Of a DNA stretch of 26,448 nt, positions 1 to 6,738 are shown piece by piece. Within the stretch, counting starts at the first letter, position 1, and each line of letters opens with the position of its first letter. Source of the stretch: Fusobacterium sp. (GTDB taxonomy: Bacteria > Fusobacteriota > Fusobacteriia > Fusobacteriales > Fusobacteriaceae); the NCBI GenBank assembly GCA_030527385.1, contig JAUNAY010000004.1, forward strand, positions 1 to 26,448, read 5' to 3'. The position numbers and the translations under genes were made by a program. The notes under the pieces are model-generated. The model was not told the origin of the DNA. It saw only the letters and a list, made by a program, of their open reading frames with translations, and ran no database searches.

Positions 1-223
1 TTATAGGTTTCATCAATAATCCCATACCTCTTACTATTCCTGCTTCTTCTGCTATTTTCATAAGCCCCAACCACAAAGACATAACTCCGATTAGTCCCAA
101 AGATAACTCTACTGCTGTTTCTGCCCATTCAATAGCTGCTGTTGATACTGCTTCAATATTTCCAGTAACTATCCCTACTAAGATTCCAATAACTATCATT
201 CCACACCAAATATAATTTATCAT
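1..223 (-). CDS. SpmA-like membrane protein, N-terminal part, cut by window edge
   Basis: An open frame of 74 codons runs from ATG at 223 off the left edge. The ATG is preceded by an AAGGGGG ribosome site. The product begins MINYIWCGMIVIGILVG, a membrane segment. It continues with a stretch containing ELSLGLIGVMSLWLGLMKIAEEAG, here split as ELSLGLIGVM and SLWLGLMKIAEEAG, then GLLMKPI. This pattern is typical of the spore maturation protein A / nucleoside-recognition (Gate) family, a polytopic inner-membrane family also found in non-sporulating bacteria. A possible promoter lies at 260-289: -35 TTTACG, 18-bp spacer, -10 TATATA. Only the first transmembrane helices can be seen, so the substrate cannot be judged. 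The family call is from remembered sequence pattern. Confidence 0.65.
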   Translation of the reverse strand, partial: MINYIWCGMIVIGILVGIVTGNIEAVSTAAIEWAETAVELSLGLIGVMSLWLGLMKIAEEAGIVRGMGLLMKPI

Positions 224-384
224 TTTGACCCCCTTGAAATAAAGTATTTTCTAATTTATTATATACTCTATACTTTAATAAAACGTAAATAGTTTTTTTA
301 TATATACTTAATACATCTTTAATATATAAAAAAATTTCCATTTATTTTTTTTATATAGTATAGAAATACAATCAATAATTTAAT

Positions 385-422
385 AAAATAAAAAAATCAC
401 AGTCTGAAATCCAAACTGTGAT
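385..422 (-). terminator. Rho-independent terminator after the HU pair
   Basis: Perfect 8-bp stem ATCACAGT (396-403) with ACTGTGAT (415-422) and an 11-nt loop. Read on the minus strand it is followed by a T-rich run (complement of 385-395). It lies downstream of the minus-strand HU genes and the decayed frame, so it probably ends their transcript. Confidence 0.7.
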
Positions 423-458
423 AAAAATCTATATATAAAAATAAATCTATTATTCAAC

Positions 459-602
459 TCACAGATAGCACTCCATTGAAACTTCAACGACAGTAATATA
501 GATATTTTCCACATTACCAACAAAAAGATCTAGCTCTCTTTTCATTTCGGCAAAATTCCCTTTCAAAATAGCTCACTGTTTGCTAAACTCCTTATTTTTA
601 CT
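459..602 (-). pseudogene. Decayed gene remnant, family not recognised
   Basis: The 224-649 interval holds no intact gene. On the minus strand one frame looks coding but is interrupted. It reads about KNISKNKEFSKQ, an in-frame TGA at 573-575, then AILKGNFAEMKRELDLF and onward to VEVSMECYL before the stop at 459-461. The 3' part alone would be a 28-residue ORF starting at 545. The residue usage (mixed charged and hydrophobic, not simple AT-rich noise) suggests the tail of a broken protein. It lies between the HU genes and their terminator. No function can be assigned, and it could be chance coding-like sequence. Confidence 0.3.
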
Positions 603-649
603 GATGTTTTTTGCTCCTCTATCAATATATATTTTGATATTTAATTTGC

Positions 650-928
650 TTATTTTAATTTCTCTTGTATCTTTTTACTTGGAATAAACTTTATTGTTTT
701 CTTTGGATATATTTCCATTCTTTCTCTAGTTGCTGGGTTGCTTATAACTCTTGGCTTTCTTTCTAAAATTGTAAAACTTCCAACATTAAGGAATTTTACT
801 GTTTCTCCCTTTTCTAATAATTCTGTTACTGTTTCTAATAATATTTCTACATCTTTAACAGCATCTTGCTTGTATAGTTTTGTTTCTGATAATTGAGAAT
901 ATAAATTTATAAAATTTTTTTTATCCAT
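650..928 (-). CDS. HU/IHF-family DNA-binding protein (second gene of pair 1)
   Basis: This 92-residue protein has the length and pattern of HU/IHF. It has an N-terminal helical dimer region, then NVGSFTILERKPR (the family's GFGxFxxxxRxxR core), the arm motif NPATRE with the intercalating proline, and IYPKKTIKFIPSK. Such proteins bend and compact DNA as dimers in the nucleoid. Its ATG overlaps the stop of the upstream gene by one base (TAATG), so the two are translationally coupled and may form a heterodimer. It resembles the protein at 3903-4202 more than its own operon partner, which suggests duplication of a two-gene unit. The family assignment is secure; the heterodimer is inference. Confidence 0.9.
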   Translation of the reverse strand: MDKKNFINLYSQLSETKLYKQDAVKDVEILLETVTELLEKGETVKFLNVGSFTILERKPRVISNPATRERMEIYPKKTIKFIPSKKIQEKLK

Positions 929-1239
929 TATTCATCTACCTCTACTTCATTTCCTGCGACTTCGTGATTTACAATTGCTAAAAGTTCTTTTCCAGCTTTA
1001 AATTTTAACTTAGTTCCAGCTGGGATTTTTGTAAGTTTTTTTGTTCTTAACTCAACAATATCTCTCTCTTTAACATCTTTTATTACAAAACTTCCCCAAC
1101 CTTTTATCTTAACTTTTTTCTCCTCATCTAATGCTGTAAACATTGTTTTCCAAAATAAATCTACCTTTTCTTTTGCTTCTTTAGTTGAAGATAGTCCTCT
1201 TTTTTCCATATAAAACTTTAAAAACTCTTTTTCTCCCAT
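928..1239 (-). CDS. HU/IHF-like DNA-binding protein (first gene of pair 1)
   Basis: This 103-residue protein is a divergent HU/IHF member. It begins with MGEKEFLKFYMEKRGL, an acidic/basic helical region with DLFWKTMFTAL, then WGSFVIKDVKERDIV and KLKFKAGKEL, the C-terminal family signature. The arm loop reads ELRTKKLTKIPAG, so the usual NPxT at the arm tip is missing. The C-terminus has an acidic extension (AGNEVEVDE). The start has a GAGGGAG ribosome site. It is the upstream member of a coupled pair with 650-928 and is similar to 4218-4496. Loss of the arm proline may alter DNA bending; that is inference. Confidence 0.85.
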   Translation of the reverse strand: MGEKEFLKFYMEKRGLSSTKEAKEKVDLFWKTMFTALDEEKKVKIKGWGSFVIKDVKERDIVELRTKKLTKIPAGTKLKFKAGKELLAIVNHEVAGNEVEVDE

Positions 1240-1418
1240 ATTTGTTCTCCCTCACTTAGAATTATTAGTTTATCAATCTATCATTTGTTAAAATTATGTT
1301 TCTCTCTCGTTCTATTATTTTATTTGATAGTTTATTTTAACTTTTTAAACCTATTCTGTCAATAAAAAATATATTTTATCTTCATCTACTAACGAAAATT
1401 TTATTTTTTATTTTAATT

Positions 1419-2390
1419 TTATAAATTATCTAAATACTCTTTTAAGTTGTCAATATTATCTTCTATCTCCTCTTTTAAAAGCTCTGCAAATTTTTCTCCG
1501 TGTGGAGTTGTCTCTGCATCTTTACTGCTAATTAACTCCACTTTTAACTCTTCAGTTTGATTATTTAGAGGAAAAATATATATTTTTTCCTCTTTTGTAA
1601 CTCTTTTATTATACTCTAAAACTTTATTTAATATCATTGTTGGACAAGCAACTGCTGCTAAATTTAGCGAACATAAAGCTATCTGTGTATCATAGTCACC
1701 AGTATAATATAGATTATTTAATTTAACCCCACTCTTTTCTGTATAATGATTTACTAGCTCATTTAATGTGCTTCCTTCAAAGTTTCCAACAAATGGAATA
1801 TCTTTTAGTTGTGAAAAATTAAGCCCTTTTCTCATCTCTCTTATAACCTCTTCATCTAAAGAAAAATATTGTTCAACCATCTTTGATGAAAGTAATATAT
1901 GTAACTTATCATTCCCTAAAAGCATTGTTTTAAACTGTGGATTTGTGTGGGCATTTACTCCAACAAACATATCTATATTTCCTTTTAATAGCATCTGTTC
2001 TAACTCTCTTGTTTCGTGTCTAACAAATGATAAAATTACATTTGGATATAGTTTATGGTATATGGGCAGTAATCTTGGTAAAAGAATATTTATTCTTGTA
2101 GCATTTATCCCTATTACAAGTTTTTCTGTCTTGGTTTCTCTTACATTTTCAAGTTGCATCTTAAGTTTTTCTTCTAAAGTTTCCATCTCTCTAGCAACTT
2201 TTAACATAACTTTTCCCTCTTGAGTCAAAGATAATCTAGGTCTTCTTTTAAAAAGAATAACACCATATTCATCTTCTAAACGCTTTATATGATCACTCAC
2301 ACACTGTTGAGTTACAAAAGAACGAGCTGCTGCTCTACTTATATTCATCTCTTCTGCCACAATTAAAAACATTTTTAAACTTGGTGTCAC
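1419..2390 (-). CDS. LysR-type transcriptional regulator
   Basis: This 323-residue protein has an N-terminal winged helix-turn-helix (residues about 1-60: FLIVAEEMNISRAAA, then VSDHIKRLEDEYGVILFKRR) and a periplasmic-binding-protein-like effector domain to about residue 300, which is standard LysR layout. The start is GTG at 2388-2390, chosen because an AGGGGG ribosome site sits 8 nt upstream and no better in-frame start exists. The gene is alone on its strand and divergent from the small gene at 2637. A TACAAG-N6-CTTGTA inverted repeat at 2448-2465 upstream could be its operator. The ligand and target genes are unknown; LysR proteins often control a divergent neighbour, here the small gene. 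Confidence 0.92.
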   Translation of the reverse strand: MTPSLKMFLIVAEEMNISRAAARSFVTQQCVSDHIKRLEDEYGVILFKRRPRLSLTQEGKVMLKVAREMETLEEKLKMQLENVRETKTEKLVIGINATRINILLPRLLPIYHKLYPNVILSFVRHETRELEQMLLKGNIDMFVGVNAHTNPQFKTMLLGNDKLHILLSSKMVEQYFSLDEEVIREMRKGLNFSQLKDIPFVGNFEGSTLNELVNHYTEKSGVKLNNLYYTGDYDTQIALCSLNLAAVACPTMILNKVLEYNKRVTKEEKIYIFPLNNQTEELKVELISSKDAETTPHGEKFAELLKEEIEDNIDNLKEYLDNL

Positions 2391-2447
2391 TCCATATACC
2401 CCCTATATTATATTTTTTCTAATAATATATCATAAAGCTCCTATTTA

Positions 2448-2465
2448 TACAAGTTTCTACTTGTA
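2448..2465. promoter_or_regulatory. Inverted repeat, candidate LysR operator
   Basis: TACAAG-TTTCTA-CTTGTA, a perfect 6-bp inverted repeat with a 6-bp spacer, lies between the LysR gene and the divergent small gene, about 58 bp upstream of the LysR start. Dyads of this kind are typical LysR-family sites. The assignment rests on position and symmetry only. Confidence 0.35.
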
Positions 2466-2486
2466 ATACAGTGTATAAAAAACTGT

Positions 2487-2515
2487 TTTACTTTTTTACA
2501 TTATTCTAATATAAT
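2487..2515 (+). promoter_or_regulatory. Sigma-70-type promoter of the 55-residue gene
   Basis: -35 TTTACT (2487-2492), 17-bp spacer, perfect -10 TATAAT (2510-2515). It would give a leader of about 115 nt before the ATG at 2637. In AT-rich DNA single matches are common, so confidence is moderate. Confidence 0.45.
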
Positions 2516-2636
2516 ACATATATACAGAAGAAAGAAAAAAATAATAACATAACTTTCTACTTAAAAACTTTTTTCAGTACATAATTTGTTTAAATGTTTA
2601 AATTTGATATATTCTTGAAGGAGTATGAGGAGTATT

Positions 2637-2804
2637 ATGAGAAACAAAATTGTTGATGAAAGTAATCTTAACATAATTAAAGATATTACTGAAAAAATGA
2701 TAAAAGATGAAGATAGTTTTAAAATTGATGAAAATTTAAAAAATTCAGATTTAACTAATTTAGATATTATCGAAAAATTTTGTGATAGTAAGTTAGTTAA
2801 ATAA
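2637..2804 (+). CDS. Small acidic soluble protein of unknown function (55 aa)
   Basis: The short frame begins MRNKIVDESNLNIIKDITEK and ends CDSKLVK. A purine-rich site (GAAGGAGTATGAGGAG) lies directly upstream. An in-frame ATG at 2625 would add four residues but is too close to its ribosome site. The product is rich in Asp, Glu, Lys, Ile and Asn, looks helical, has one Cys and no membrane segment. A promoter with a perfect -10 box lies upstream and a strong terminator 40 nt downstream, so it looks like a stand-alone transcription unit. I do not recognise the family. It is divergent from the LysR gene. The longest open frame on the opposite strand here (2561-2818) lacks a ribosome site and is judged an antisense shadow. 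Confidence 0.6.
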   Translation: MRNKIVDESNLNIIKDITEKMIKDEDSFKIDENLKNSDLTNLDIIEKFCDSKLVK

Positions 2805-2842
2805 TAACTAAGCCTCAAAAACGTTTTAATTTCATATAAAGG

Positions 2843-2874
2843 AAAGCCTGTGTCCCTAAACGCAGGTTTTTTCT
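2843..2874 (+). terminator. Rho-independent terminator after the small gene
   Basis: The stem pairs AAAGCCTGTG with CGCAGGTTTT around loop TCCCTAAA, with one or two G-U pairs, followed by TTTTTTC. It ends the transcript of the 55-residue gene. Confidence 0.75.
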
Positions 2875-2881
2875 TTATTTC

Positions 2882-2911
2882 TTGACAAATTTAATCTAAA
2901 TATTTTATAAT
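2882..2911 (+). promoter_or_regulatory. Sigma-70 promoter of the CDF exporter
   Basis: Perfect -35 TTGACA (2882-2887) and perfect -10 TATAAT (2906-2911) with an 18-bp spacer. The predicted start is near 2918, giving a leader of about 84 nt that contains the hairpin at 2936-2974. Confidence 0.75.
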
Positions 2912-2935
2912 ATTTTTGGATTATATTTTAGCTTC

Positions 2936-2974
2936 AAACATCTGTGGAATAAAAAATTTCATAGATGTTTTTTT
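2936..2974 (+). promoter_or_regulatory. Terminator-like hairpin in the CDF exporter leader
   Basis: A 14-bp stem pairs AAACATCTGTGGAA (2936-2949) with TTTCATAGATGTTT (2957-2970), with two G-U pairs and a 7-nt A-rich loop, and is followed by T to 2974. It lies between a consensus promoter and the exporter start, so it could act as an attenuator. There is little room upstream for a full aptamer, and no known riboswitch consensus is recognised. Confidence 0.5.
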
Positions 2975-3001
2975 CATTAACCTATTTAAAGGAGGAAAAA
3001 A

Positions 3002-3886
3002 ATGGATAATTTTTCAAATGAAAAAATTGCTATGAAGGTTTCTGGTGTTTCTATTTTTTGGAATGTGATTTTATCGTTTTTTAAACTTTTTGCTGGTATT
3101 TTTGCTCATTCAGGAGCTATGATTTCAGATGCTATTCACTCTGCTTCTGATGTTTTAAGCACTTTTATTGTAATCGTAGGAGTAAAAATAGCTAATAGAG
3201 AATCTGATGATTCGCACCCCTATGGACACGAAAGAATGGAGTGTGTAGCAGCTATTATACTGGCTGTTATCCTATTTATTACAGGGCTTGGAATTGGTTA
3301 TAAGGGAATTTTAATTATTATGGAGGGAGATTATAGTCATCTTACTGTGCCTGGAGTTCTTGCTCTTATAGCAGCTATTGTTTCAATAGCTATAAAAGAA
3401 GGTATGTTTTGGTATACAAGAGCCGCTGCTAAAAAGATTGATTCTGGAGCTTTAATGGCTGATGCTTGGCATCATCGTTCTGATGCACTATCTTCTGTTG
3501 GAAGTTTTGCTGGTATTCTAGGTGCAAGAATGGGATATCCTATCCTTGATCCTATTGCTAGTGTTATCATTTGTGGATTTATCTTAAAAGCAGCTTTTGA
3601 AATTTTTATGGATTCAATAAATAAAATGACTGATGCTTCTTGTGATGATGAAGTTATAGCTAAAATTAAAAATTTAATTCTAGCTCAAAGTGGTGTTATA
3701 AAAATAGATCAACTTAAAACAAGACTATTTGGTGATAAAATATATGTCGATGTTGAAATACAAGTAAATGGTGATATTTTATTGAGAGAAGCACACGATA
3801 TTGCTCACAATGTTCACGATGCAATAGAGCACAACATACCTAAAGTTAAACATTGTATGGTTCACGTAAATCCTGAAGAAAAATAA
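3002..3886 (+). CDS. Cation diffusion facilitator (CDF) metal exporter
   Basis: This 294-residue protein belongs to the CDF/FieF/CzcD-like family: inner-membrane antiporters with about six helices and a cytoplasmic metal-binding C-terminal domain. Diagnostic features are SDAIHSASD (residues 42-50), HPYGHERME (72-80) and DAWHHRSDALSS (154-165). Both metal-site halves have the HxxxD form (H46/D50 and H157/D161). In this family that arrangement is usually linked to Zn or related ions rather than the DxxxD form of Mn exporters. The C-terminal domain ends with HCMVHVNPEEK. The start has a strong AAAGGAGG site. The exact metal is inferred from motif only. It is followed by a bidirectional terminator and converges with an HU gene. 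Confidence 0.92.
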   Translation: MDNFSNEKIAMKVSGVSIFWNVILSFFKLFAGIFAHSGAMISDAIHSASDVLSTFIVIVGVKIANRESDDSHPYGHERMECVAAIILAVILFITGLGIGYKGILIIMEGDYSHLTVPGVLALIAAIVSIAIKEGMFWYTRAAAKKIDSGALMADAWHHRSDALSSVGSFAGILGARMGYPILDPIASVIICGFILKAAFEIFMDSINKMTDASCDDEVIAKIKNLILAQSGVIKIDQLKTRLFGDKIYVDVEIQVNGDILLREAHDIAHNVHDAIEHNIPKVKHCMVHVNPEEK

Positions 3887-3890
3887 AAAA

Positions 3891-3918
3891 ATGGGAAACT
3901 CTCTATTGAGTTTCCCAT
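3891..3918. terminator. Bidirectional terminator between the CDF and HU genes
   Basis: Perfect 11-bp stem ATGGGAAACTC / GAGTTTCCCAT with a 6-nt loop. It has T-rich tails on both strands (AATTTTTTTTT to the right, complement of AAATAAAAAA to the left). It overlaps the last codons of the convergent HU gene: the stem encodes its C-terminal WETQ. Confidence 0.9.
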
Positions 3919-4202
3919 AATTTTTTTTTAGCATTTTCAGAAAACTTAAATCTTATATCTTTTTTAGGATAGATTATTTTATGTTCCTTTGTCAGTGGAT
4001 CTGCAATTTTTCTAGGTTTTTTATCTAAAACTTCAAATGTTCCAACATTCATAAACTTTACCTTATTTTTACTTTTAACAGCTTCTGATATGATTCCTAA
4101 AAAACACTCTATCTCTTTTATAGCTTCATTTACTGAAATTTTTTTTGACATTTTCCCACAAAAATTTTTTTGATATAACTTTCCAAACTCTCTTTTATTC
4201 AT
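3903..4202 (-). CDS. HU/IHF-family DNA-binding protein (second gene of pair 2)
   Basis: This 99-residue HU/IHF protein has NVGTFEVLDKKPRKIADPLTKE, whose core is NVGTFEVLDKKPR and whose arm tip is DPLT with the intercalating proline, followed by IYPKKDIRFKFSE. It closely parallels the protein at 650-928 (same NVGxF, KKPR/RKPR and IYPKK blocks). Its last codons form part of the bidirectional terminator. It follows the gene at 4218-4496 by 15 nt and is probably co-transcribed with it. Expected role: nucleoid-associated dimer, perhaps with the upstream paralogue. Confidence 0.9.
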   Translation of the reverse strand: MNKREFGKLYQKNFCGKMSKKISVNEAIKEIECFLGIISEAVKSKNKVKFMNVGTFEVLDKKPRKIADPLTKEHKIIYPKKDIRFKFSENAKKKLWETQ

Positions 4203-4217
4203 AAATCTCCCTCTTTT

Positions 4218-4496
4218 TTAATTTTCATTTATTGAATCTCTAAATTTTAGTCCTGTTTTAAATTTTAACTTTTTCTTTGGTTTAGTGTAGGATACTCCAC
4301 CTTTAGGAGATACAACTTTTCTTGATGCTACATCTTTTATCTCAAATGCTCCCCAATCTTTAAATTTTATCTCTTTTTCAGTTTCTAAAGCTTCAAAAAA
4401 ACTGTCCCAAAATATATCCATTCTCTTTTTAGCTTCAGCTAAACTTTTAAGTCCTCTTTTTTCTTTATAGAGTTTTAAAAATTCCATCTCTTTCAT
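4218..4496 (-). CDS. HU/IHF-like DNA-binding protein (first gene of pair 2)
   Basis: This 92-residue HU/IHF-like protein starts MKEMEFLKLYKEKRGLKS, matching the EFLKxYxEKRGL opening of the protein at 928-1239. It then has DIFWDSFFEAL, WGAFEIKDVASRKVV, an arm region with SPKGG, and KLKFKTGLKF. It is the upstream member of the second tandem pair. The ribosome site (AAAGGTGG) is about 13 nt from the ATG, which is long. It is divergent from the membrane-protein gene at 4643. Confidence 0.85.
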   Translation of the reverse strand: MKEMEFLKLYKEKRGLKSLAEAKKRMDIFWDSFFEALETEKEIKFKDWGAFEIKDVASRKVVSPKGGVSYTKPKKKLKFKTGLKFRDSINEN

Positions 4497-4571
4497 AATA
4501 TTTGTATAACCACCTTTCTACTTTTCTTAAATACATTGTTCTAAAAGAATTGACATTTTCTTTTTTTATTT

Positions 4572-4600
4572 TTGCTTTTTTCTTTCCTTTACATTATAAT
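4572..4600 (+). promoter_or_regulatory. Possible promoter of the membrane protein / activator operon
   Basis: Perfect -10 TATAAT (4595-4600) with a weak TTGCTT -35 (4572-4577) at 17 bp, 43 nt before the GTG start at 4643. A TTGACA at 4550-4555 is too far upstream to pair with it. Confidence 0.35.
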
Positions 4601-4642
4601 ATAAATAAATTCAATATTTTTTTACTTAAGGAGGGCTTTTTA

Positions 4643-4891
4643 GTGTCTTTTAATTTATTAATTATTTTAGTTATTATCACTTTAATTATAAGTTTATTTT
4701 TTTATTTTGCTCTTACAAAAGCTACAATAAAACTTTATATAAAAAACAGAGGTTTAATATTAGCACCCGAGTTTTTACTTCATTGGTTTGATAAAAACCC
4801 TCTTAGAAATATAAAACTATTTTATCTTGGTTTTGATATTTTATGCACTGCTCTAACTTTATTTTTAATATTCACTCTTTATTTTGGATAG
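4643..4891 (+). CDS. Small two-helix membrane protein of unknown function (82 aa)
   Basis: The start is GTG at 4643, chosen because AAGGAGG lies 8 nt upstream; the in-frame extension to 4502 runs through the promoter region and is rejected. The product has a hydrophobic helix at residues about 4-24, a basic/aromatic loop (KATIKLYIKNRG, then HWFDKNPLRN) and a second helix at about 60-80. The loop is rich in Lys/Arg, so it probably faces the cytoplasm. The stop lies 13 nt before the activator start, so the two genes are almost certainly one operon. A role in signalling to the activator is possible but unproven. Family not recognised. Confidence 0.7.
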   Translation: MSFNLLIILVIITLIISLFFYFALTKATIKLYIKNRGLILAPEFLLHWFDKNPLRNIKLFYLGFDILCTALTLFLIFTLYFG

Positions 4892-4904
4892 AATGGAGAA
4901 TAAA

Positions 4905-6698
4905 ATGGAAATTTCCCTACTAAATATAAAAGAACACGTAAAAAAATATGCTGGAGCTATATCAAGCCTTATAAATGTTGATGTTGGTGTTGTTGATAAA
5001 AATATGGTAAGAGTTACTGGAACTGGATTATATAAAAATATAGAGGGTGTCTCAGCTCTTGGAAGTGTATATAAAAATACTCTTTTAACTGGCAAGACTA
5101 ACATTATCGAAAATCCACGTTATCACACTTTATGTAGTGAATGTTTAGACAAAAACAGATGTTGTGAAAAACTCGAGATAGCTACTCCTATCTATTGTAA
5201 AGATGAAATAGTAGGAGTTATTGGACTTGTTTGCTTCAGTGATGAACAAAAACAAAAAATTCTCAATGATATTGATGCCTATCTTAATTTGACTAAACAG
5301 ATTGCTGAATTTATTGGAATAAAATTTTATGAATATCAAGAGGACTTGATGCAAAAAGATAGAGAATCAACTCTAAATACTATTATTGACAATATGAGTA
5401 AGGGAGTTTTGATTTGTGATTGCCACAATAAAATTACCAAAATAAATAGTATTGCCTCAAATAAACTCAAGATAAACTCAAATATTTTAGGACAACCTAT
5501 GGAACTTATCAGTCAAAATGACACTTTGATGAATGAAGAAATTTTTACATTAAAAATTAATAACAATGAGTATAATGTTGTTGGAAAAATCATTCCCTTA
5601 AAATCCTTTAATAAATTAAATAGTAATGCTTTTATATTTGAAGATGTAAAAAAAATCAGTAAAAATATTGTTGAATTTACTGGTAATAACAATATTATAA
5701 CCCTTGATAGTATAATTGGTTGCTCTTTTGCTACTAAAACTCTAAAAGAGGATATAAAAAAAATAGCTGTTACAAATTCAACTGTATTGATTACTGGAGA
5801 AAGTGGTACAGGAAAAGAGTTAGTAGCTCGTTCACTACACTCTCAAGGTGATAGAAGAGACAAACCTTTTGTTGTGATAAATTGCTCTGCTATTCCAGAT
5901 ACTCTATTGGAAAGTGAACTTTTTGGATATGTTAAAGGAGCTTTTACTGGAGCTAACCAAAATGGACGTATGGGAAAATTTGAACTTGCAAATAGTGGGG
6001 TTATATTCCTTGATGAGATTGGAGATATGCCACTATACTTACAAGCAAAAATTTTAAGAGTTATCCAAGAGAAAAAAATAGAAAGAATTGGATCTAATAA
6101 AAGTATAGATTTAGATATTAAAATAATAGCTGCCACAAATGTAAATCTTGAAAAGAAAATCTTAGAACAAAAATTTAGACGTGATCTCTATTATAGATTA
6201 AATGTAATTCCTATAAAACTTTTGCCACTAAGAGAGAGAAAAGAGGACATTATCCCAATAGTTAATAATCTTATTAAAAAATATAATGTTCTATCTTCTA
6301 AATATGTTCACTCTTTTGATGAAAATGTAAAAAATGCTCTTTTGAACTATGATTGGCCTGGAAATGTAAGAGAACTTGAAAATGTTATCGAACTTATGAT
6401 AAATATGTGTGAAAATACTGATATTTTAACTGCTGATTTGCTACCAGAAAATATATTAAATAAAACTTCTAATTCAAAAATTACAGCTAAAAATATAGAT
6501 TTGGTTATCAATAACTATGAGCTTGAAGATTTTGAAAAAATTGAAAAAGAGTATATTGAGAAAGCTCTAATAAAATATGGAGAAGATACCGAGGGAAAAA
6601 AATTGATAGCTAAAAAAATGAATATCGGACTTACTACTTTATATAGAAAGATGAATAAATTTAAAATTAAAACTACATCAAGAGAAACTTATTTGTAA
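4905..6698 (+). CDS. Sigma-54-dependent transcriptional activator (enhancer-binding protein)
   Basis: From ATG 4905 the protein is 597 aa. This start is preferred to TTG 4884 or ATG 4893 because GGAG lies 6 nt upstream. Residues about 1-150 form a GAF/PAS-like sensor with a Cys cluster (C77, C80, C86, C87). A PAS-like segment follows (about 155-245). The AAA+ domain has Walker A GESGTGKE (298-305), the sigma-54 contact motif GAFTGA (345-350) and Walker B GVIFLDEIGD (365-374). A Fis-type helix-turn-helix (about 565-588) ends the protein. It is expected to activate sigma-54 promoters. None with a convincing GG/GC pair was seen in the intergenic DNA here, so its targets may lie elsewhere. It converges on the end of the pdu operon. 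Confidence 0.93.
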   Translation: MEISLLNIKEHVKKYAGAISSLINVDVGVVDKNMVRVTGTGLYKNIEGVSALGSVYKNTLLTGKTNIIENPRYHTLCSECLDKNRCCEKLEIATPIYCKDEIVGVIGLVCFSDEQKQKILNDIDAYLNLTKQIAEFIGIKFYEYQEDLMQKDRESTLNTIIDNMSKGVLICDCHNKITKINSIASNKLKINSNILGQPMELISQNDTLMNEEIFTLKINNNEYNVVGKIIPLKSFNKLNSNAFIFEDVKKISKNIVEFTGNNNIITLDSIIGCSFATKTLKEDIKKIAVTNSTVLITGESGTGKELVARSLHSQGDRRDKPFVVINCSAIPDTLLESELFGYVKGAFTGANQNGRMGKFELANSGVIFLDEIGDMPLYLQAKILRVIQEKKIERIGSNKSIDLDIKIIAATNVNLEKKILEQKFRRDLYYRLNVIPIKLLPLRERKEDIIPIVNNLIKKYNVLSSKYVHSFDENVKNALLNYDWPGNVRELENVIELMINMCENTDILTADLLPENILNKTSNSKITAKNIDLVINNYELEDFEKIEKEYIEKALIKYGEDTEGKKLIAKKMNIGLTTLYRKMNKFKIKTTSRETYL

Positions 6699-6706
6699 TA
6701 AAAATG

Positions 6707-6730
6707 CCCACCTCTATCTTCAGAGGTGGG
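6707..6730. terminator. Bidirectional terminator between the activator and the pdu operon
   Basis: Perfect 9-bp GC-rich stem CCCACCTCT / AGAGGTGGG with a 6-nt loop. To the right is TAAATTTTTT; on the other strand the complement of TAATAAAAATG gives a T-run. It ends both the activator transcript and the long microcompartment operon. Confidence 0.9.
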
Positions 6731-6738
6731 TAAATTTT

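Noticed and set aside
2561..2818. Minus-strand 85-codon open frame with hydrophobic product
   Set aside because: No ribosome site, and it is antisense to the better-supported 55-residue gene at 2637-2804; AT-rich shadow.
2918..3001. Known metal riboswitch before the CDF exporter
   Set aside because: The leader is too short and lacks the conserved G-rich segments of the NiCo riboswitch or Mn aptamer; only a hairpin is supported.
4550..4555. TTGACA as -35 for the membrane protein operon
   Set aside because: It is 39 bp from the only good -10 box, too far to form a promoter.
4502..4642. N-terminal extension of the membrane protein upstream of GTG 4643
   Set aside because: It would run through the promoter and the AAGGAGG site, which clearly serve the GTG start.
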